From positions 12,876,001-12,940,000 of the forward strand of contig CM049413.1 in NCBI GenBank assembly GCA_026929865.2: DNA of 64,000 nucleotides, in the 5' to 3' direction. Position numbers and translations under genes: made by a program. Source of the stretch: Hyperoplus lanceolatus. Taxonomy: Eukaryota > Chordata > Actinopteri > Uranoscopiformes > Ammodytidae. Below the pieces are notes generated by a model. It made no database searches, was not told where the DNA came from, and worked only from the letters and a program-made list of their open reading frames with translations. This document shows positions 52,702 through 64,000 of this stretch, one piece after another (position 1 is the first letter of the stretch; each line of letters begins with the position of its first letter).

Positions 52702-54396
52702 AATGACACTATTCCGACCAGACAATCTTGTGTCGCTGAGAGCGTGTGACCATTTGCAGAGCAAGAGTAGTTGTTCTTGATTTTGTGTCATGGTTCAATA
52801 TCATCATTTTCATTAGCCACAACAGATATGATGTGATTTCTGTCAACTTTGATTTACCATGGTCTACCAGTAGCTACAGTAAAATAAATTATACACGAGT
52901 ATTCCTTATCACTCTTTTTTGGGTGTATTAAGTGTTTATTCAGCTTATCAGATATTTCAGGGACTGAAGAAAGCTAACAGAGCTCCTCAGTGTTTCCATA
53001 TATCCCTCTGTCTTTGTGATGAATGGAGCCGGTCAATGAGTGGGGAGTAAGGGTGACCTCACCAGGGGGCCTATGTGTTTTTATGTGTATCTGTATCTGC
53101 TGAATTTACGTGTGTGTGATTAATTTAATGGATAGCATGCTTCCGTGTTCAAGGACCCTTCTGCACACATATGAACTCCCATACAAATACACAGGCACAC
53201 TGAAATACACTCACCAAGTTTAAGGTGGGTAGCCAATGAGTGATTTACAAGACACACCAGTGACTATTGACCACATGTACTGTAACCTGAAAAATGACTG
53301 CTTTTGTGTGTGTGCGCGTGCATGTGTGTGTCACTCAGGCTACTGTTGTTAATCAATCACTCACTACAGACCCTGAACTTTGGACTTGAGGAAAGGCAAT
53401 AAATCTACTGACATGAAGTTTGAAGAGAAGGAAGTAGGAGAAAGGGAGGCACAGATGATAACAACAGTTTTTTGATACAGAGGAAGCTGCTCTTTTTATG
53501 TTACTTCTAATATTTCACTTATTTCAATACTATTAACATCTCTCACATGTTAAAGTTAATGGAGTAGACTCATTTAGAGTTGAATTTGGGGTACTGTTCT
53601 TTTTGCTTGAATTTCTTTATGATCAGAGTCCCTTTTCAATGAAACAACACATGGTTGCTCCAGCTACTACACATGGTGACCACACAAATACATTAGTAAA
53701 CTAGATATTAACTATCCCTCTATTCATTTGAATAAAATGAATGAGGGTGAAGCATTAACATTATTAAGATTGAGAATTTTTAGTCCCATGCTTTAAGTAT
53801 TGTTTGTGTGTCAGTTTAGACAACTGTCATTTATCAACTGGTTCCAAATCAGGATCTGGTCAGGAGACAATAGGACAGATAAAGCCAGAAACATCAGTAT
53901 TGGTGTCTTCTCGGTGTTGTCACTTTTGAGTTAATACATTTGTTTTGTCATGTCTCTGAAAACTATTTTGTGCCAACAATACACTGATTGTGGACAAAAC
54001 ACACACAAATGGAAGTGTAAACCAAAATAGCTTCATAACTTAAAGATAATGTAAATTTTTTGAGAGTTCAGTTTTGCTGTTTACATTTCAGACAGGACAA
54101 CATACATTCTGACTTATGATTGATCTGAGTGGGAAGGCAGGCATAGACGAAAGTTTAAAGAAAGGCAGAGGGTTGTAAACAAAGAAAGATGTCCTGCCTC
54201 ATAGGAAAGACAAACCTGTGCAAAGAAAGTAAATGGCTAGGAAACTGGCACAGTTACCATTCTCCCAATGGAAAGAGTTAGGAGAGCAGACAGGGAGGGA
54301 GAGAATGAAAATACAAGCTGGATAGAGGGACATGTAGAGATACTCGAGGAAGAGGAGGTGTGGGGTCAGGCTTCAGGTCACTATTAACTCAATGTA

Positions 54397-54404
<8 letters not shown>

Positions 54405-54435
<31 letters not shown>
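54405..54435. repeat. (AC)n microsatellite
   Basis: Clean AC run of about 31 bp. Confidence 0.94.
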
Positions 54436-54439
<4 letters not shown>

Positions 54440-55286
54440 GATAGTCACGTTCACACATTCATACACTTCCTCTGCTCAGTCAAACCTACCCAACAGTCTC
54501 TCGGTAGTGCTACTTTTGTGGTTAGGGACTTGTAGCTACACATAAATTGACAACAGCAGAGGGAAAATAAACAGCCTTTAACATACAGACTTAAATACTG
54601 AGCTCCCATCCAAATTAGTCCTGATGAAAATGTATTTAAATTGGTACTGATGTATTTCTTTAACATTACAAGTACCTTAGCCTTAAAGTAGATGTAATCA
54701 AATTAGATTAAGTCACTCAACAATACATGTGTAGTAAGTATAGCCTAAACACATGCATTGTTAGAATAAACCTGCTGTAGCAGTCCGACACCCTTAATCT
54801 CCTATTTAAATGTTAGAAATGTGATTATGTACTTGGCAGCCCTGTATTTAGCTGTTGTGTTAATTGTGAACTTGCTGTTTATTTATATAGCAACTTTCAA
54901 AAAAAGTTACAAAGTGCTTTACAAAAAAAAAAAATTGTAGTTCAAGATCAAATTATTTAAATATAGTTCCAAAACAGTAACTTTTGGGGCAGGGCTACAG
55001 TGCTGAATAATTCTGATTAGAATTATTAGGTGTAGGTGAGGTAGGTGACTCGCAGCATCAGAAAACCGTTACTGTGTACTATGTGTCTTATTCTGTCTAT
55101 CCATCTTTCTGTTTATTTATCTTTGTAGTTCATCACTTCAACCCTGTCTCTCCTTCTTTCATGGCAGTAATAATATCTTCTCTATGTTGGCAATAAAGAC
55201 ACCATCAGATATAAGATTTGACAATCGCATTACCCAGACAGCATAGTTGCCTTTTTGGAGAACATAAAGAAAATGGTTGGTCTCTA

Positions 55287-55288
<2 letters not shown>

Positions 55289-55373
<85 letters not shown>
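55289..55373. repeat. (TG)n microsatellite, left arm of an inverted pair
   Basis: 85 bp of uninterrupted TG, 106 bp before an AC run of opposite sense. Confidence 0.98.
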
Positions 55374-55375
<2 letters not shown>

Positions 55376-55477
55376 CCTTATATTGTTGTATGTGTTTGTG
55401 AGAGAGCAGAGAAAGCACTCTGCTGATATTAGCTAGTTCTTTATTCACTTGCTAATGTGATTTCACTCTATACATCA

Positions 55478-55479
<2 letters not shown>

Positions 55480-55537
<58 letters not shown>
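55480..55537. repeat. (AC)n microsatellite, right arm of an inverted pair
   Basis: 58 bp of AC, complementary to the TG run at 55289-55373, so the transcript could form a long stem. Confidence 0.98.
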
Positions 55538-55540
<3 letters not shown>

Positions 55541-56631
55541 TGTATGCATACACAAGCGCACATACTCCCACAAGAATAGACCTTGAATTTAAGACATTCT
55601 GTGTTCCATCTTTCTTCCACTTTCTGTAAAATATATTTTGGCTTTACCTCATAAATCTCAAAACACATGAATCCACACTCCACAGGTACATTGTTACACA
55701 GAGAATAGAGTGTACTGGGGTGTAGGTGGTGAATAGAAAGTTTGTTTCTGCAAGAGTGGAGCATTGCAAATGGGATATTGGAGAGGAAGAGGAAGCAAAT
55801 GGTTTGAGTTTGATTGACATAACAGGATATTTGTTTTTTATGCTGGCTTTGTTTTTATCAAGAAGCTCCTTACATCACAATGAATGCACACATCATTCTA
55901 AAAAGATATTCCATGTTCTTTATTTTCATTGCTGAATGTCTTTTGGATCTTGTTGGATTAAAATCTGACAAAGATATGTCAAGCCACACACAAATCCCCA
56001 GAACACACAGCCAAAAGGAGTGTGGCCAACATATACAGTTTTAATATCCTGAGGCAAGTAATCTCAAAAAGAGGTTGAAGCAAGATGAATAATGTCAGAA
56101 AGAAGAATGTGTGGTTAGTAGGTGGCATGGCAAATCAAATCAAATCAGTTTTATTTGTATAGCCCAAAATCACAAACACATTTGTCTCAGTGGGCTTTAC
56201 ATTTCATACAATATGATATATGATACAATATGACACCCTGCCCTTACACCCTTAGCTTGGCTGAAAAAAAACTCCCAGTAAAAAACCCTTTACCGGGAAT
56301 AAAAAAAATTGAAGAAATCTCAGGGAGAGACGACAGAGTAAGGGATCCCTCGCTTAGAACGGACATGCTGCAATAGATGTCATAAGTAGAGAAATCACGA
56401 AGGAATTTGATCATTGACCAGGTGATTACATGGTAATACTAAGTAAAGTGTGAATAGTGTGGATGCAGGAAGACTTCAGATGCTGCCAGAGGATCCACAC
56501 CGTCACGTCTCCACCAGGGAAAACTAAGGTTTCCATCGCCGGGGTTACATCCCACGTCTCCAGGTGGCATCCATTAACCACTGCAACATCTTTCGCGTTG
56601 ATGGTCCATTTTCTCAGATGGTACCGGAGGG

Positions 56632-56747
56632 CTGCGATGGACTGGCGAACTGTCCAGGGTGTACCCTGCCCTCGCCCAATGCAGCTGGGATTGGCTCCAG
56701 CCCCCCCGCGACCCCTAACGGGACAAGCGGTAGAAGATGGATGGATG
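56632..56747 (+). mobile_element. Rex3/RTE-type 3' fragment nested in the LINE
   Basis: 116 bp reading CTGCGATGGACTGGCGAACT, then GTCCAGGGTGTACCCTGCC, GCTGGGATTGGCTCCAGCCC and ending in GATG repeats, the 3' tail I associate with Rex3-like RTE retroposons or SINEs using them. A 15-bp target duplication GATGGTACCGGAGGG flanks it at 56617-56631 and 56748-56762. Confidence 0.85.
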
Positions 56748-57175
56748 GATGGTACCGGAGGGGGGACCAGATCCACACCGTCTCGTCACGACCAGGGAAA
56801 CCTGGAAGAGGACAGACAAGCAACCAGTGAGCAAAGCAAAATGAATTTAAAGATTGAACAAGCAAGCAAGTAGAAAGAGTACTATCCTGATGGACGATAA
56901 GTCAGTGCTGATGTGAGGCAATAGCAGGCGGGGAGCATCGGTTCCTAGGACAGCTGATTCCGCACAGAACTTGGAGTCAGTCGAGTAGCATGGAGAGTGC
57001 TTGGTAGACAGAGGGAGAGAACCCCCGGGGCAACGCTCAGCCAATCATGGAAGATAGACAGAGGAGAACAAATGTCAGAGAAATGATATCAGTTATGCAA
57101 TTAGCGTCGGCAAGAACCAACCCCAGACAGGGTGACCCGCCACTGACCCCGCGCCAGCAGAGAGGTGGATGAGCG

Positions 57176-57530
57176 CTAACCAAAGGTTAATTCAAAGAGA
57201 TACGTCTTAAGTTTAGACTTGAACACCTTGATAGACTCAGATTGTCTGATCTCTATCGGGAGTGTGTTCCATAACGAAGGAGCTCGATGCGAGAAAGCCC
57301 TGCTGCCGGCAGCTTTCTTAACTCTGGGGACAGACAGGAGCCCAGCAGTCGTAGACCGTAGTGCCCGTGATGGGGCATATCGCGCAACTAGGTCAGATAA
57401 ATAAGAAGGTGCAAGCCCATTTAATGCCTTATAGGTCAATAGCAGCACCTTAAAGTCGGATCTGACATGAAGCGGGAGCCAGTGGAGCGACGCAAGAACG
57501 GGGGTGATGTGGTCGTATTTTCTAGTTTTT
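57176..57530 (-). pseudogene. LINE ORF2 C-terminus
   Basis: The frame reads TRKYDHITPVLASLHWLPLH, then VRSDFKVLLLTYKALNGLAP, SYLSDLVARYAPSRALRS and, near the end, SFWNTLP-like SLWNTLPIEIRQSESIKVF and FKSKLKTYLFE before the stop. HITP-LxSLHWLP and AL-x-LAP-x-YLSDL are well-known C-terminal motifs of vertebrate L2/Rex1-type LINEs. The reading frame itself is intact over this stretch, but RT and endonuclease are missing. Confidence 0.88.
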
Positions 57531-57533
57531 TAG

Positions 57534-58231
57534 CAATGAGGCAGGCTTCAGTCTTTGCCAAACTCCATGCTTATTAAAGCTCAGAAATGACACTGAAATT
57601 AACCATATTTCCCTTTGTCTCATTGAACCATGGAAGCAATTTTAACACAAACTGTACGATTATACAGAGGGTGGAACATAGTGCTGTTGTATCTTTGTAA
57701 CAACTGAATGATGTGTGTCAGTGAGAGCAGTGAACTGTATGGTTGAAGAAGTGGCATGAGTTTAAAACTAAGTCTTGCACTTAGTTCATTTATGAAAGTC
57801 ATCATTACATATGTGTTAGTTCAACTAGATTGTAATAGACATAACTAAACGGCACATTTCTTGTTCTTCTCGTTTTACCACCACCCTCTGTAAAGGGGCC
57901 AACCCTGATTTGTATGGAAGCATACGTACATCTGGTTAAATAAATACAAAAGTGTATGGGATTGCATCTGATTTTATGTTATATTAGCAAACACAAACTG
58001 GTCAGGTGAAAAGATATCAAGAAGGCCAGTGATTAAATACAAAGGAAAGCTCATTTTTAAAGGTTAGAGAGAGACAGCGGGGAAGATATTTTCAAAGAGG
58101 TAGACAGCAGCAGAAACAAGAGAAATACAAATAAGATATAGATTAGGAACAGAGGGACAGATTAAAGAGATGGTGGAGGGCTCGTGGCCACCATTTGATT
58201 GATATTGGACTAGATGAGAAAGAACAAGAAA
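57534..58231. other. intron 2, nothing recognised
   Basis: Non-coding, AT-rich, no element ends seen. Confidence 0.4.
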
Positions 58232-58233
58232 TA

Positions 58234-59102
58234 CACTCAACAAAAATATAAACGCAACACTTTTGTTTTTGCTCCCATTTTTCATGAGATGGACTTAAAG
58301 ATCTAAAATTCATTCCAGATACACAATTGTACCATTTCTCTCAAACATTGTTCACAAATCTGTCTAAATGTGTGATAGTGAGCACTTCTGCTTTGCTGAG
58401 ATAATCCATCCCACCTCACAGGTGTGCCACATCAAGATGCTGATCTGACATCATGATTAGTGCACAGGTGTGCCTTAGACTTTCCACAATAAAAGGCCAC
58501 CCTGAAATGTGCAGTTTTGTCTCACAGCAAAATGCCACAGATGCCACAAGCATTGAGGGAGCGTGCAATTGGCATGCTGACAGCAGGAATGTCAACCAGA
58601 TCTGTTGCTCGTGCATTGAATGTTCATTTCTCCACCATAAGCTGTCTCCAGCAATTTCGCACAGCCATTGAAGAGGAGTGGAACAACATTCCACAGGCCA
58701 CAATTGACACAATCTGATAAACTCTATGCGAAGAAGATGTGTTGCACTGCATGAGGCAAATGGTGGTCACACCAGATACTGACTGGTTCTGAGTCCCCAG
58801 ACCCCCAATAAAGCAAAAAAAATGCAGATTTCAGAGTGGCCTTTTATTGTGGACAGTTTAAGGCACACCTGTGCACTAATCATGATGTCAGATCAGCATC
58901 TTGATGTGGCACACCTGTGAGGTGGGATGGATTATCTCAGCAAAGCAGAAGTGCTCACTATCACACATTTAGACAGATTTGTGAACAATGTTTGAGAGAA
59001 ATGGTAATATTGGGTATCTGGAATGAATTTTAGATCTTTAAGTCCATCTCATGAAAAATGGGAGCAAAAACAAAAGTGTTGCGTTTATATTTTTGTTGAG
59101 TG
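58234..59102 (+). mobile_element. Tc1-like deletion derivative, 869 bp
   Basis: Flanked by TA (58232-58233, 59103-59104) with ends CACTCAACAAAAATATAAAC on both sides. Inverted repeats of about 260 bp (58234-58500 and 58842-59102) are very similar, and include AGGTGTGCC words expected to be transposase sites. The interior keeps only the two extremities of the transposase gene. Confidence 0.94.
58532..58790 (+). pseudogene. internally deleted Tc1 transposase
   Basis: Starts MPQMPQALRERAIGMLTAG then MSTRSVARALNVHFSTIS, the first helix-turn-helix of a Tc1 transposase, and jumps directly to AIEEEWNNIPQATI, which belongs near the C-terminus. After a frameshift near 58715 it continues SMRRRCVALHEANGGHTRY. 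The whole DDE catalytic domain is gone. Confidence 0.88.
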
Positions 59103-60854
59103 TACACGTTTAGTCAGTTTTAAGTCAGTTGAGAAACGCAAATTAAGATGCAAGGAAGGGCCAACTGAAAGAGACATGGGAAACAGAAAACAACACAGAG
59201 TGAATTGACATAAGAGACGGAAGCATGCAAGAGGCAAAGCTGACGGACGGAATGATTAGAGGAAAGTGCACGTATAGGAGAGGAACCAATTCAAGATAAC
59301 TATTGAAGAAAAATTGCAGGAGAGATGGCTGATGGCAAACAAGAGCGGAGACATGGAGAAAGCTGACAATGGAAGAGAAGATATACAGTAGTTCTGAGGG
59401 CGGGCAGGTTCTAAAAGATTTTTTATTTTTTTTGCTGAATGAAAGCTTAATAAATTAAAACTTTGAAAGAGAAAGTTAGATGATAGGACGGATTGAGAAG
59501 ACAGATGAGTGCACATGTTCAAATAGTTCTGTTCATCCTCACTGGGCATGCTATGCTCAAACCTCAATTTTAAGGTTCCCTTATAGATGTCACAGGTAGA
59601 TTTGTCACAGTTTATCTTGTCACAATCACGTCAGATAGTAAAATATTACTTTAGGGTAGATTGATGTTCAGCCATGTTGCAAAGTATCCCAGATTGTACA
59701 CTAAAGGTTGAGTGTAAGAAGAAGACACTTGCAAGGTAAAACGATAGGAAGTAAGAGAGGGAGAATGAGAGATATACTGTAGGTAGATGTGACAGAGAGA
59801 AAATAAGAGAGAGGAAGGCAGATAAAGTGGGGAGGAAGTGAAGAGGGGAGAGACAGAAGAAGGTGGGCGACAACGCCAGAGGAAAGGATGGTACGAGTGG
59901 ATTGGGGGAAGAGGAAGAGAGATGAAAGAGGAAGGGAGGAACGGAAGGAAGAAGGGATGCAAAATAAGAGGAGGAATGGAAGCTGCGGGACAAGAAGAAA
60001 AAAAAGAGTCGCAGTGGAGGGGTTTGGCTCTTTTCCATACCTGAACAAAAACATCTGGCCTTCTATTCGTCTTTCTCTCTCCTCCCTCATCTAATTTGAG
60101 GAATGTTAAAGCTGAATGAACACCACTGTAGCTGTATATAAGATAATTTGTGGGAGAATGCACTCAAACATGGACTACAGATTAAAAGCAGCCTTGCCCA
60201 CCTCCTTGACTCCTGTTTTATTGTTCATCTATCTGTACACAATCACATTTCTGTATTGCTGGTTAGTGTACAAAGGCTCACATTCCTTGTTGGTACAGTG
60301 GGTTTCAGTGCAGCTTCTCTTTATATTTTCAAATAATGGAGAGTTGTTTGTGTTCTGCCTCAGGGGCTGTTTTCCCGGCAGTATAATGGTAAAAACAACA
60401 TAATCAGCTTGTTATAAAGGAGGGTATGAATTGAAATAAAAGCCATTGGAGGTCACTCTTTCTGTCTCACCTGGTTTATAACATATTTCTTGAAAAGGAA
60501 GCAAACATTTTCTTACCACACTTGCGTTAGCAACATAAAGTAAAAGGCTTAAATAAGGAATACAAAATGACACACATTTCAGCTATAAAAAGTGGAGATT
60601 GTGAACTTTCTTGATCACGCTGTAACAAATACATTCTGCACTATCCAAGCTCAATTTGCATTAAATTGTGTACAACTGATGAGTATGTCTCGTTAGCAAC
60701 ATCAATATGCTAATCTCTTTGGAGCTGTATGTTAAAAAAGCTGTAAGGCCTTTTGTGTTGTCAACAAAAGATGGGAATGTGTCTTCCCTGAACGTTTACT
60801 GTATATCGTAATTTGTTGATAATGTCAACACATCTCTTCTCTGTGTTTCTACAG
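59103..60854. other. 3' part of intron 2
   Basis: Contains a purine-rich stretch at about 59741-60005 and otherwise AT-rich DNA leading to the pyrimidine tract and acceptor at 60854. Open frames of up to 170 codons on the - strand of the purine tract are low-complexity Ser/Leu/Pro artefacts. Confidence 0.5.
59741..60005 (+). repeat. purine-rich tract
   Basis: About 265 bp dominated by A and G (GAGAGGAAGG-type), about 850 bp upstream of the csmd3 exon. Confidence 0.75.
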
Positions 60855-60967
60855 GCTAACAGGTTTCCAGGTGCCTCCGCCTGTCACCAGCACAGGAAAT
60901 GTCTTCTCTTTGAGGTTGACCAGTGACTTTGCCGTATCTGCACACGGCTTCAAACTCAACTATGAAG
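60855..60967 (+). CDS. csmd3: csmd3 exon: C-terminal half of the first CUB domain
   Basis: Second coding exon, 113 nt. It completes the CUB domain begun 39 kb upstream: the first G finishes the split Arg codon, followed by LTGFQVPPPVTSTGN, then VFSLRLTSDFAVSAHGF and KLNYE. The TSDFAVSAHGF segment is the typical final CUB strand with the Asp that helps form the calcium site, and it is nearly identical to what I recall for vertebrate CSMD3. The acceptor is TTTCTACAG with a good pyrimidine tract. The donor is GAAG|GTCAGG at 60968, leaving a codon in phase 1 that fits a Glu (GAG) completed by the next exon, where the Sushi domain linker should start beyond 64000. Both exons together give 112 codons, the normal size of one CUB domain. 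A microsatellite and a 2-kb transposon begin within 100 bp of the donor. Confidence 0.93.
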
Positions 60968-61000
60968 GTCAGGAAAAATCTCCATATGCATTTATGTTGG

Positions 61001-61007
61001 TGTGTGT

Positions 61008-61048
<41 letters not shown>
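61001..61048. repeat. (TG)n microsatellite, left half
   Basis: TG run starting 34 bp after the csmd3 splice donor and interrupted by the hAT at 61049. The second half resumes at 63010. Confidence 0.96.
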
Positions 61049-61051
<3 letters not shown>

Positions 61052-63005
61052 GGGCGGATCTAGAAAAATATTCATGGGGTGGCAAGAGGGTGGCAGGAGA
61101 TTTTAAGGGGTGGCAACCTGTGGCGGATGTATATACAGTATGCCGATTTAATTAAAGCCATATAAATAAATATTTACTTGGGAAAGCCCCCACATTTAGA
61201 TATGTTGACTAAATAACATAACACTTAATGTATTGTAGCACGAGTGAAGCCTTACATTTAAACATAAAAGGTGTCAGACAATTTTAAAGATTATTATTAC
61301 TGAATAATTACTACATTACCTGCCTCACAACAAACACCTGCACTAATATACCAGCATGGGGCTCAAAAGCTATGCAAATAGGGCTGCAATAAGTACTTAG
61401 TTAACAGTGAGTCTTTGGTATTTGTCTGTGTTAATGTGAGATACTCCCATCAGATGTCAATCATCAGTCTAACTTGAGTGCAAATATCAAGTTATTCAAA
61501 TATTCTAGTAATTTACATACAATACAGATAAAATCAATCATCAAAATATTGTGTGGCATTTTCCTATGTTTGGTCACAAACAGTGACCTGTTAAACACAC
61601 TGTAAATGGGAAGAGGTTCAGTAATGTCCAACACAGAAATAGGCCTACTGGTTATTATGAGCAATTGATAAGCACAACTTAAGACTTTAATTTAAAATAG
61701 TGTGATAAGAATTAGGAAGTATATCCTTATACAAAGGCCTATAGATAAAATTAAACAAAATAATTGATGAATTTCAAGGGTATAGGTTATGATTAAACCT
61801 TGGTTTAGGACACCTTTTAAATGGGGGGTCTGGGGGTGCCCCCCCAGAAAATTTTGAGCATTCATCACTTCATTTCCTGCATTCTGGTGAATTTGTTTGC
61901 ATCAAGTTTATGTAAAGTAATTGACAACATTTAGGTTCCCAGTGACAACAATAGAATAGAATAGAATGCAGTAATATCATGCATTCTGTATTGCTTTCAA
62001 ATATTTATTCTCCTCTATTGTTAAAGACAAATTGGTTTAGAAAAAAGAAGAAGTGATTATTCACGTCTATCATTGAGAATGTAGTGGCTGGTGGTATTTT
62101 ACTTGCCTGCAATCTTCAAATATTCAAAAATAATAAAGTGCAAAATGAGGTTTTAATCCTCATGTATTTCCTTTCAGCTACTAGTGACTAAGTGTGCAGT
62201 GGACAGAGGGAGGAAGAGATAGCTTTATTTTATAATTTAGCTTTTTGATTTGTGAGCGTGATCCTCGCTGACTTTTAGACTGACTCGCGCTGTCTGCTCC
62301 GTGAGGCTCGAGCCCTTCAGCTGAGCGAACAGCTGTCCAACACGGAGATGAAAAACGAAACTGAAACTTAATTATCCTGTCCTGCCTGGGCTGACTTAAG
62401 GTGGAGCAACCAAATATAAATGAATACATATTGTAGCATACTAAACTGAAACACAAGTAATGAGTTGTGGAATTTGGATCAGTAGTCTACAGTAGTGCAC
62501 AATCTTCGCTGATGTGAACGTTATTGTAGTTTTTCCGAGGCATTCACGAGTTCCTAACGTTATTATTAACCTCTAGTCATTGTCACCACACAGCAGCATA
62601 TTAACTTTATAGGAAAACTACAACTCCATTAGCCCTGCTCTTTTCTCATTATTGTCATTTTTCATAGATAGACAGTTGATCAGTAATACCTGGAGAGTGT
62701 AGTCTCTCCTGTGCTGCTTGCTTCGTTAGTCTAGAGAGGTTTGGATCCGTCTCTCGCACGCCTTCCTTGTATTCAAAATCAGTGCCGTTAGGAGCGGTTA
62801 GGAGTCTCGTGAGTGGGTCGCGGGGGATCGGGGTGGGGCAATATTACCTGGCTACATTCACTTGCAGTCGGACATTTGAAACTCGCGCTCGTAACAGCCA
62901 AAAATAAATGTTTAATTTGGCGCTGCCAACTGGGGTGGCAGCTGGGGTGGCAAGGCTTTTTTTTAGGGTGGCAGTTGCCACCCCATGCCACCCCGGTAGA
63001 TCCGC

Positions 63006-63009
<4 letters not shown>
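61049..63009. mobile_element. hAT element inserted into a (TG)n microsatellite, 1961 bp
   Basis: Ends CAGGGGCGGATCTA and, reversed, CAGGGCGGATCTAC, with TGTGTGTG on both sides, so the 8-bp duplication is hidden in the repeat. Sub-terminal GGGGTGGCA words are abundant at both ends and GGGTGCCCCCCCAGAAAATT occurs internally (61835-61854), as in other fish hAT elements. No transposase frame is left. It begins 81 bp after the csmd3 donor. Confidence 0.92.

Positions 63010-63067
<58 letters not shown>
63010..63067. repeat. (TG)n microsatellite, right half
   Basis: 58 bp of TG directly following the hAT end. Confidence 0.97.
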
Positions 63068-63069
<2 letters not shown>

Positions 63070-64000
63070 CTGCTATGTGTGAATGTGCGGGCTGTGCTTT
63101 AACCTTGGCTTTTGGAAGATCAGAAAATTAAGAGAAATGTTAATAACAACCATTCTGGCAACTTATTAAATGTGCGATAAAAGAAATCCTGTGGGTGTAA
63201 GCTATGCAACAGGCATTCAGACTGCTTTGGGAGACGTACTTAACTCAGCACGGAAAGGACTCTAATGGGTGACACGTTCATTCCTTTTTCAACACAGGAG
63301 GCTTTCACACTTACCGTATTTAGACAGTAAAGCTTTTGCAGAGAGTGACACCAAAAGGTAATAGTGTGTGTACCTGGTGCGCCATAATTTTTATGTCACT
63401 TTTTATATATACTTTTGCGATACATTTTGAGCCTCAATACAAATGATTAAGGCTCACTTGTATGCTCTTGTTATTTAATTAAAAGCTAAAACAAACACGT
63501 TATTTCTCTGACAAACATTGGATCATTTAGGTATTGCAGAACATAAGAAATAATCCAATTTAATGTGAATTTAACCATGTTAAATGTGATGATGTTGTTG
63601 TTGTTGTTTTTTTACCAAGGAGTTTCAACATTTTAATAGTTGAAAAGTGTGGAAGTTGCTTCAAGGGGGAAGAATTGGCCCTTTGCAGGTGTAGCTAAAG
63701 CGTCCCCTTTCACCCACTTCCTTTAGGGTGTGAATAAACAAACACGGTACCATTTGCACAGATTAAAGAAGAGATATGAATTGTTGAAGTTGTGTTTAAA
63801 ATTAGAACTCACTATGTATCAGCACCATGTCCTGTGTGCATTAAATATTTTAGATGAGATTTAGATTAGAACAAACTTTGATGTCCTTAACGAGGCTGTT
63901 AGTTCCAGAGCGTAAAACAGAAGAGCATAAAAACTGTCTACCGGAGGCACACACATGACACCGAGCAAAACTAACAAAACAAGTACACAGTTATGTCGCT
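63068..64000. other. csmd3 intron 3, nothing recognised
   Basis: AT-rich non-coding DNA up to the end of the window; the next csmd3 exon (linker and first Sushi domain) is not reached. Confidence 0.5.

Larger units (their letters stand above)
52710..56130. other. intron 2, unassigned with microsatellites
   Basis: AT-rich non-coding DNA. Holds an AC run at 54405-54435, a short retroposon-tail-like piece at about 54873-54945 (TTTATATAGCAACTTTCAAA, AAAGTGCTTTAC) and a pair of oppositely oriented dinucleotide runs listed separately. Confidence 0.4.
56131..57533 (-). mobile_element. 5'-truncated LINE (L2/Rex1-like) 3' end
   Basis: On the - strand the end of ORF2 is followed by about 0.9 kb of 3' untranslated region and a CAAAT-type terminal repeat at 56131-56148. 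The last 200 bp match the copy at 4906-5103. The 5' edge is near 57533, where the frame meets a stop and the homology ends. The copy is interrupted by another insertion at 56632-56747. Confidence 0.82.

Noticed and set aside
56457-56873. 138-codon open frame on + strand
   Set aside because: Runs antisense through the LINE 3' UTR and the nested Rex3-like insertion, so it is chance.
59651-60163. 170-, 130- and 129-codon frames on - strand
   Set aside because: Three overlapping frames are all open because the strand is almost pure pyrimidine; products are Ser/Leu/Pro/Phe runs.

Overview
This window is a stretch of a vertebrate, almost certainly teleost fish, nuclear genome lying inside one very large gene. 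Two exons are recognisable, at 21447-21669 and 60855-60967, both on the + strand. Their reading frames join cleanly across canonical splice sites (phase 1 in, phase 2 between them, phase 1 out). Together they encode one complete N-terminal CUB domain that closely resembles the first CUB domain of CSMD3 (CUB and Sushi multiple domains 3), a giant single-pass neuronal membrane protein. Everything else is intron: at least 21.4 kb of intron 1, all of intron 2 (39.2 kb) and 3.0 kb of intron 3. No other protein-coding gene, tRNA or rRNA gene could be supported. The teleost call rests on the dense (CA/GT)n microsatellites, the mix of hAT, Tc1, Harbinger-like, piggyBac-like and LINE remnants, and the intron-poor signal around conserved CSMD3 exons. 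The species cannot be named from the sequence.

Layout. 1-21446: intron 1, with a small TTAGTTAA-rich inverted-repeat element (2081-2369), a LINE 3' tail (about 4906-5103), a 979-bp CpG-rich element with terminal inverted repeats (5441-6419), a hAT with perfect target duplication and a decayed transposase piece (8163-9467), a helicase-like remnant (15450-15660), and a 128-bp palindromic insert holding telomere-like DNA (16433-16560). 21447-21669: exon. 21670-60854: intron 2, with an LTR-like block (about 22130-23800), a piggyBac-type element containing a 366-bp tandem array (30343-32596), a three-deep nest (33439-35444), a foldback-like Tc1 relic (38946-40393), two Harbinger-like elements (40785-42241, 42351-43311), a reverse transcriptase fragment (44210-44640), a hAT nested in a TA-flanked element (46901-49025), a CpG-rich promoter-like block (about 50875-51760), a 713-bp hAT (51989-52701), a LINE 3' end carrying a nested Rex3/RTE-like insertion (about 56131-57533) and a Tc1 deletion derivative (58234-59102). 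60855-60967: exon. 60968-64000: intron 3, where a 1.96-kb hAT has split a (GT)n microsatellite only about 80 bp past the splice donor.

The gene parts act together only as consecutive exons of one transcript. The mobile elements all appear non-autonomous or broken: every coding piece I can read is truncated, frameshifted or interrupted. I did not find an undescribed multi-gene system. The most unusual structures are the piggyBac-type element with its repeated GGAC-GTTTTT-GTCC palindrome, the precisely datable nested insertions, and the CpG-rich block in intron 2. Class and family names for mobile elements come from terminal sequences, target duplications and short protein motifs read by eye, not from database searches.
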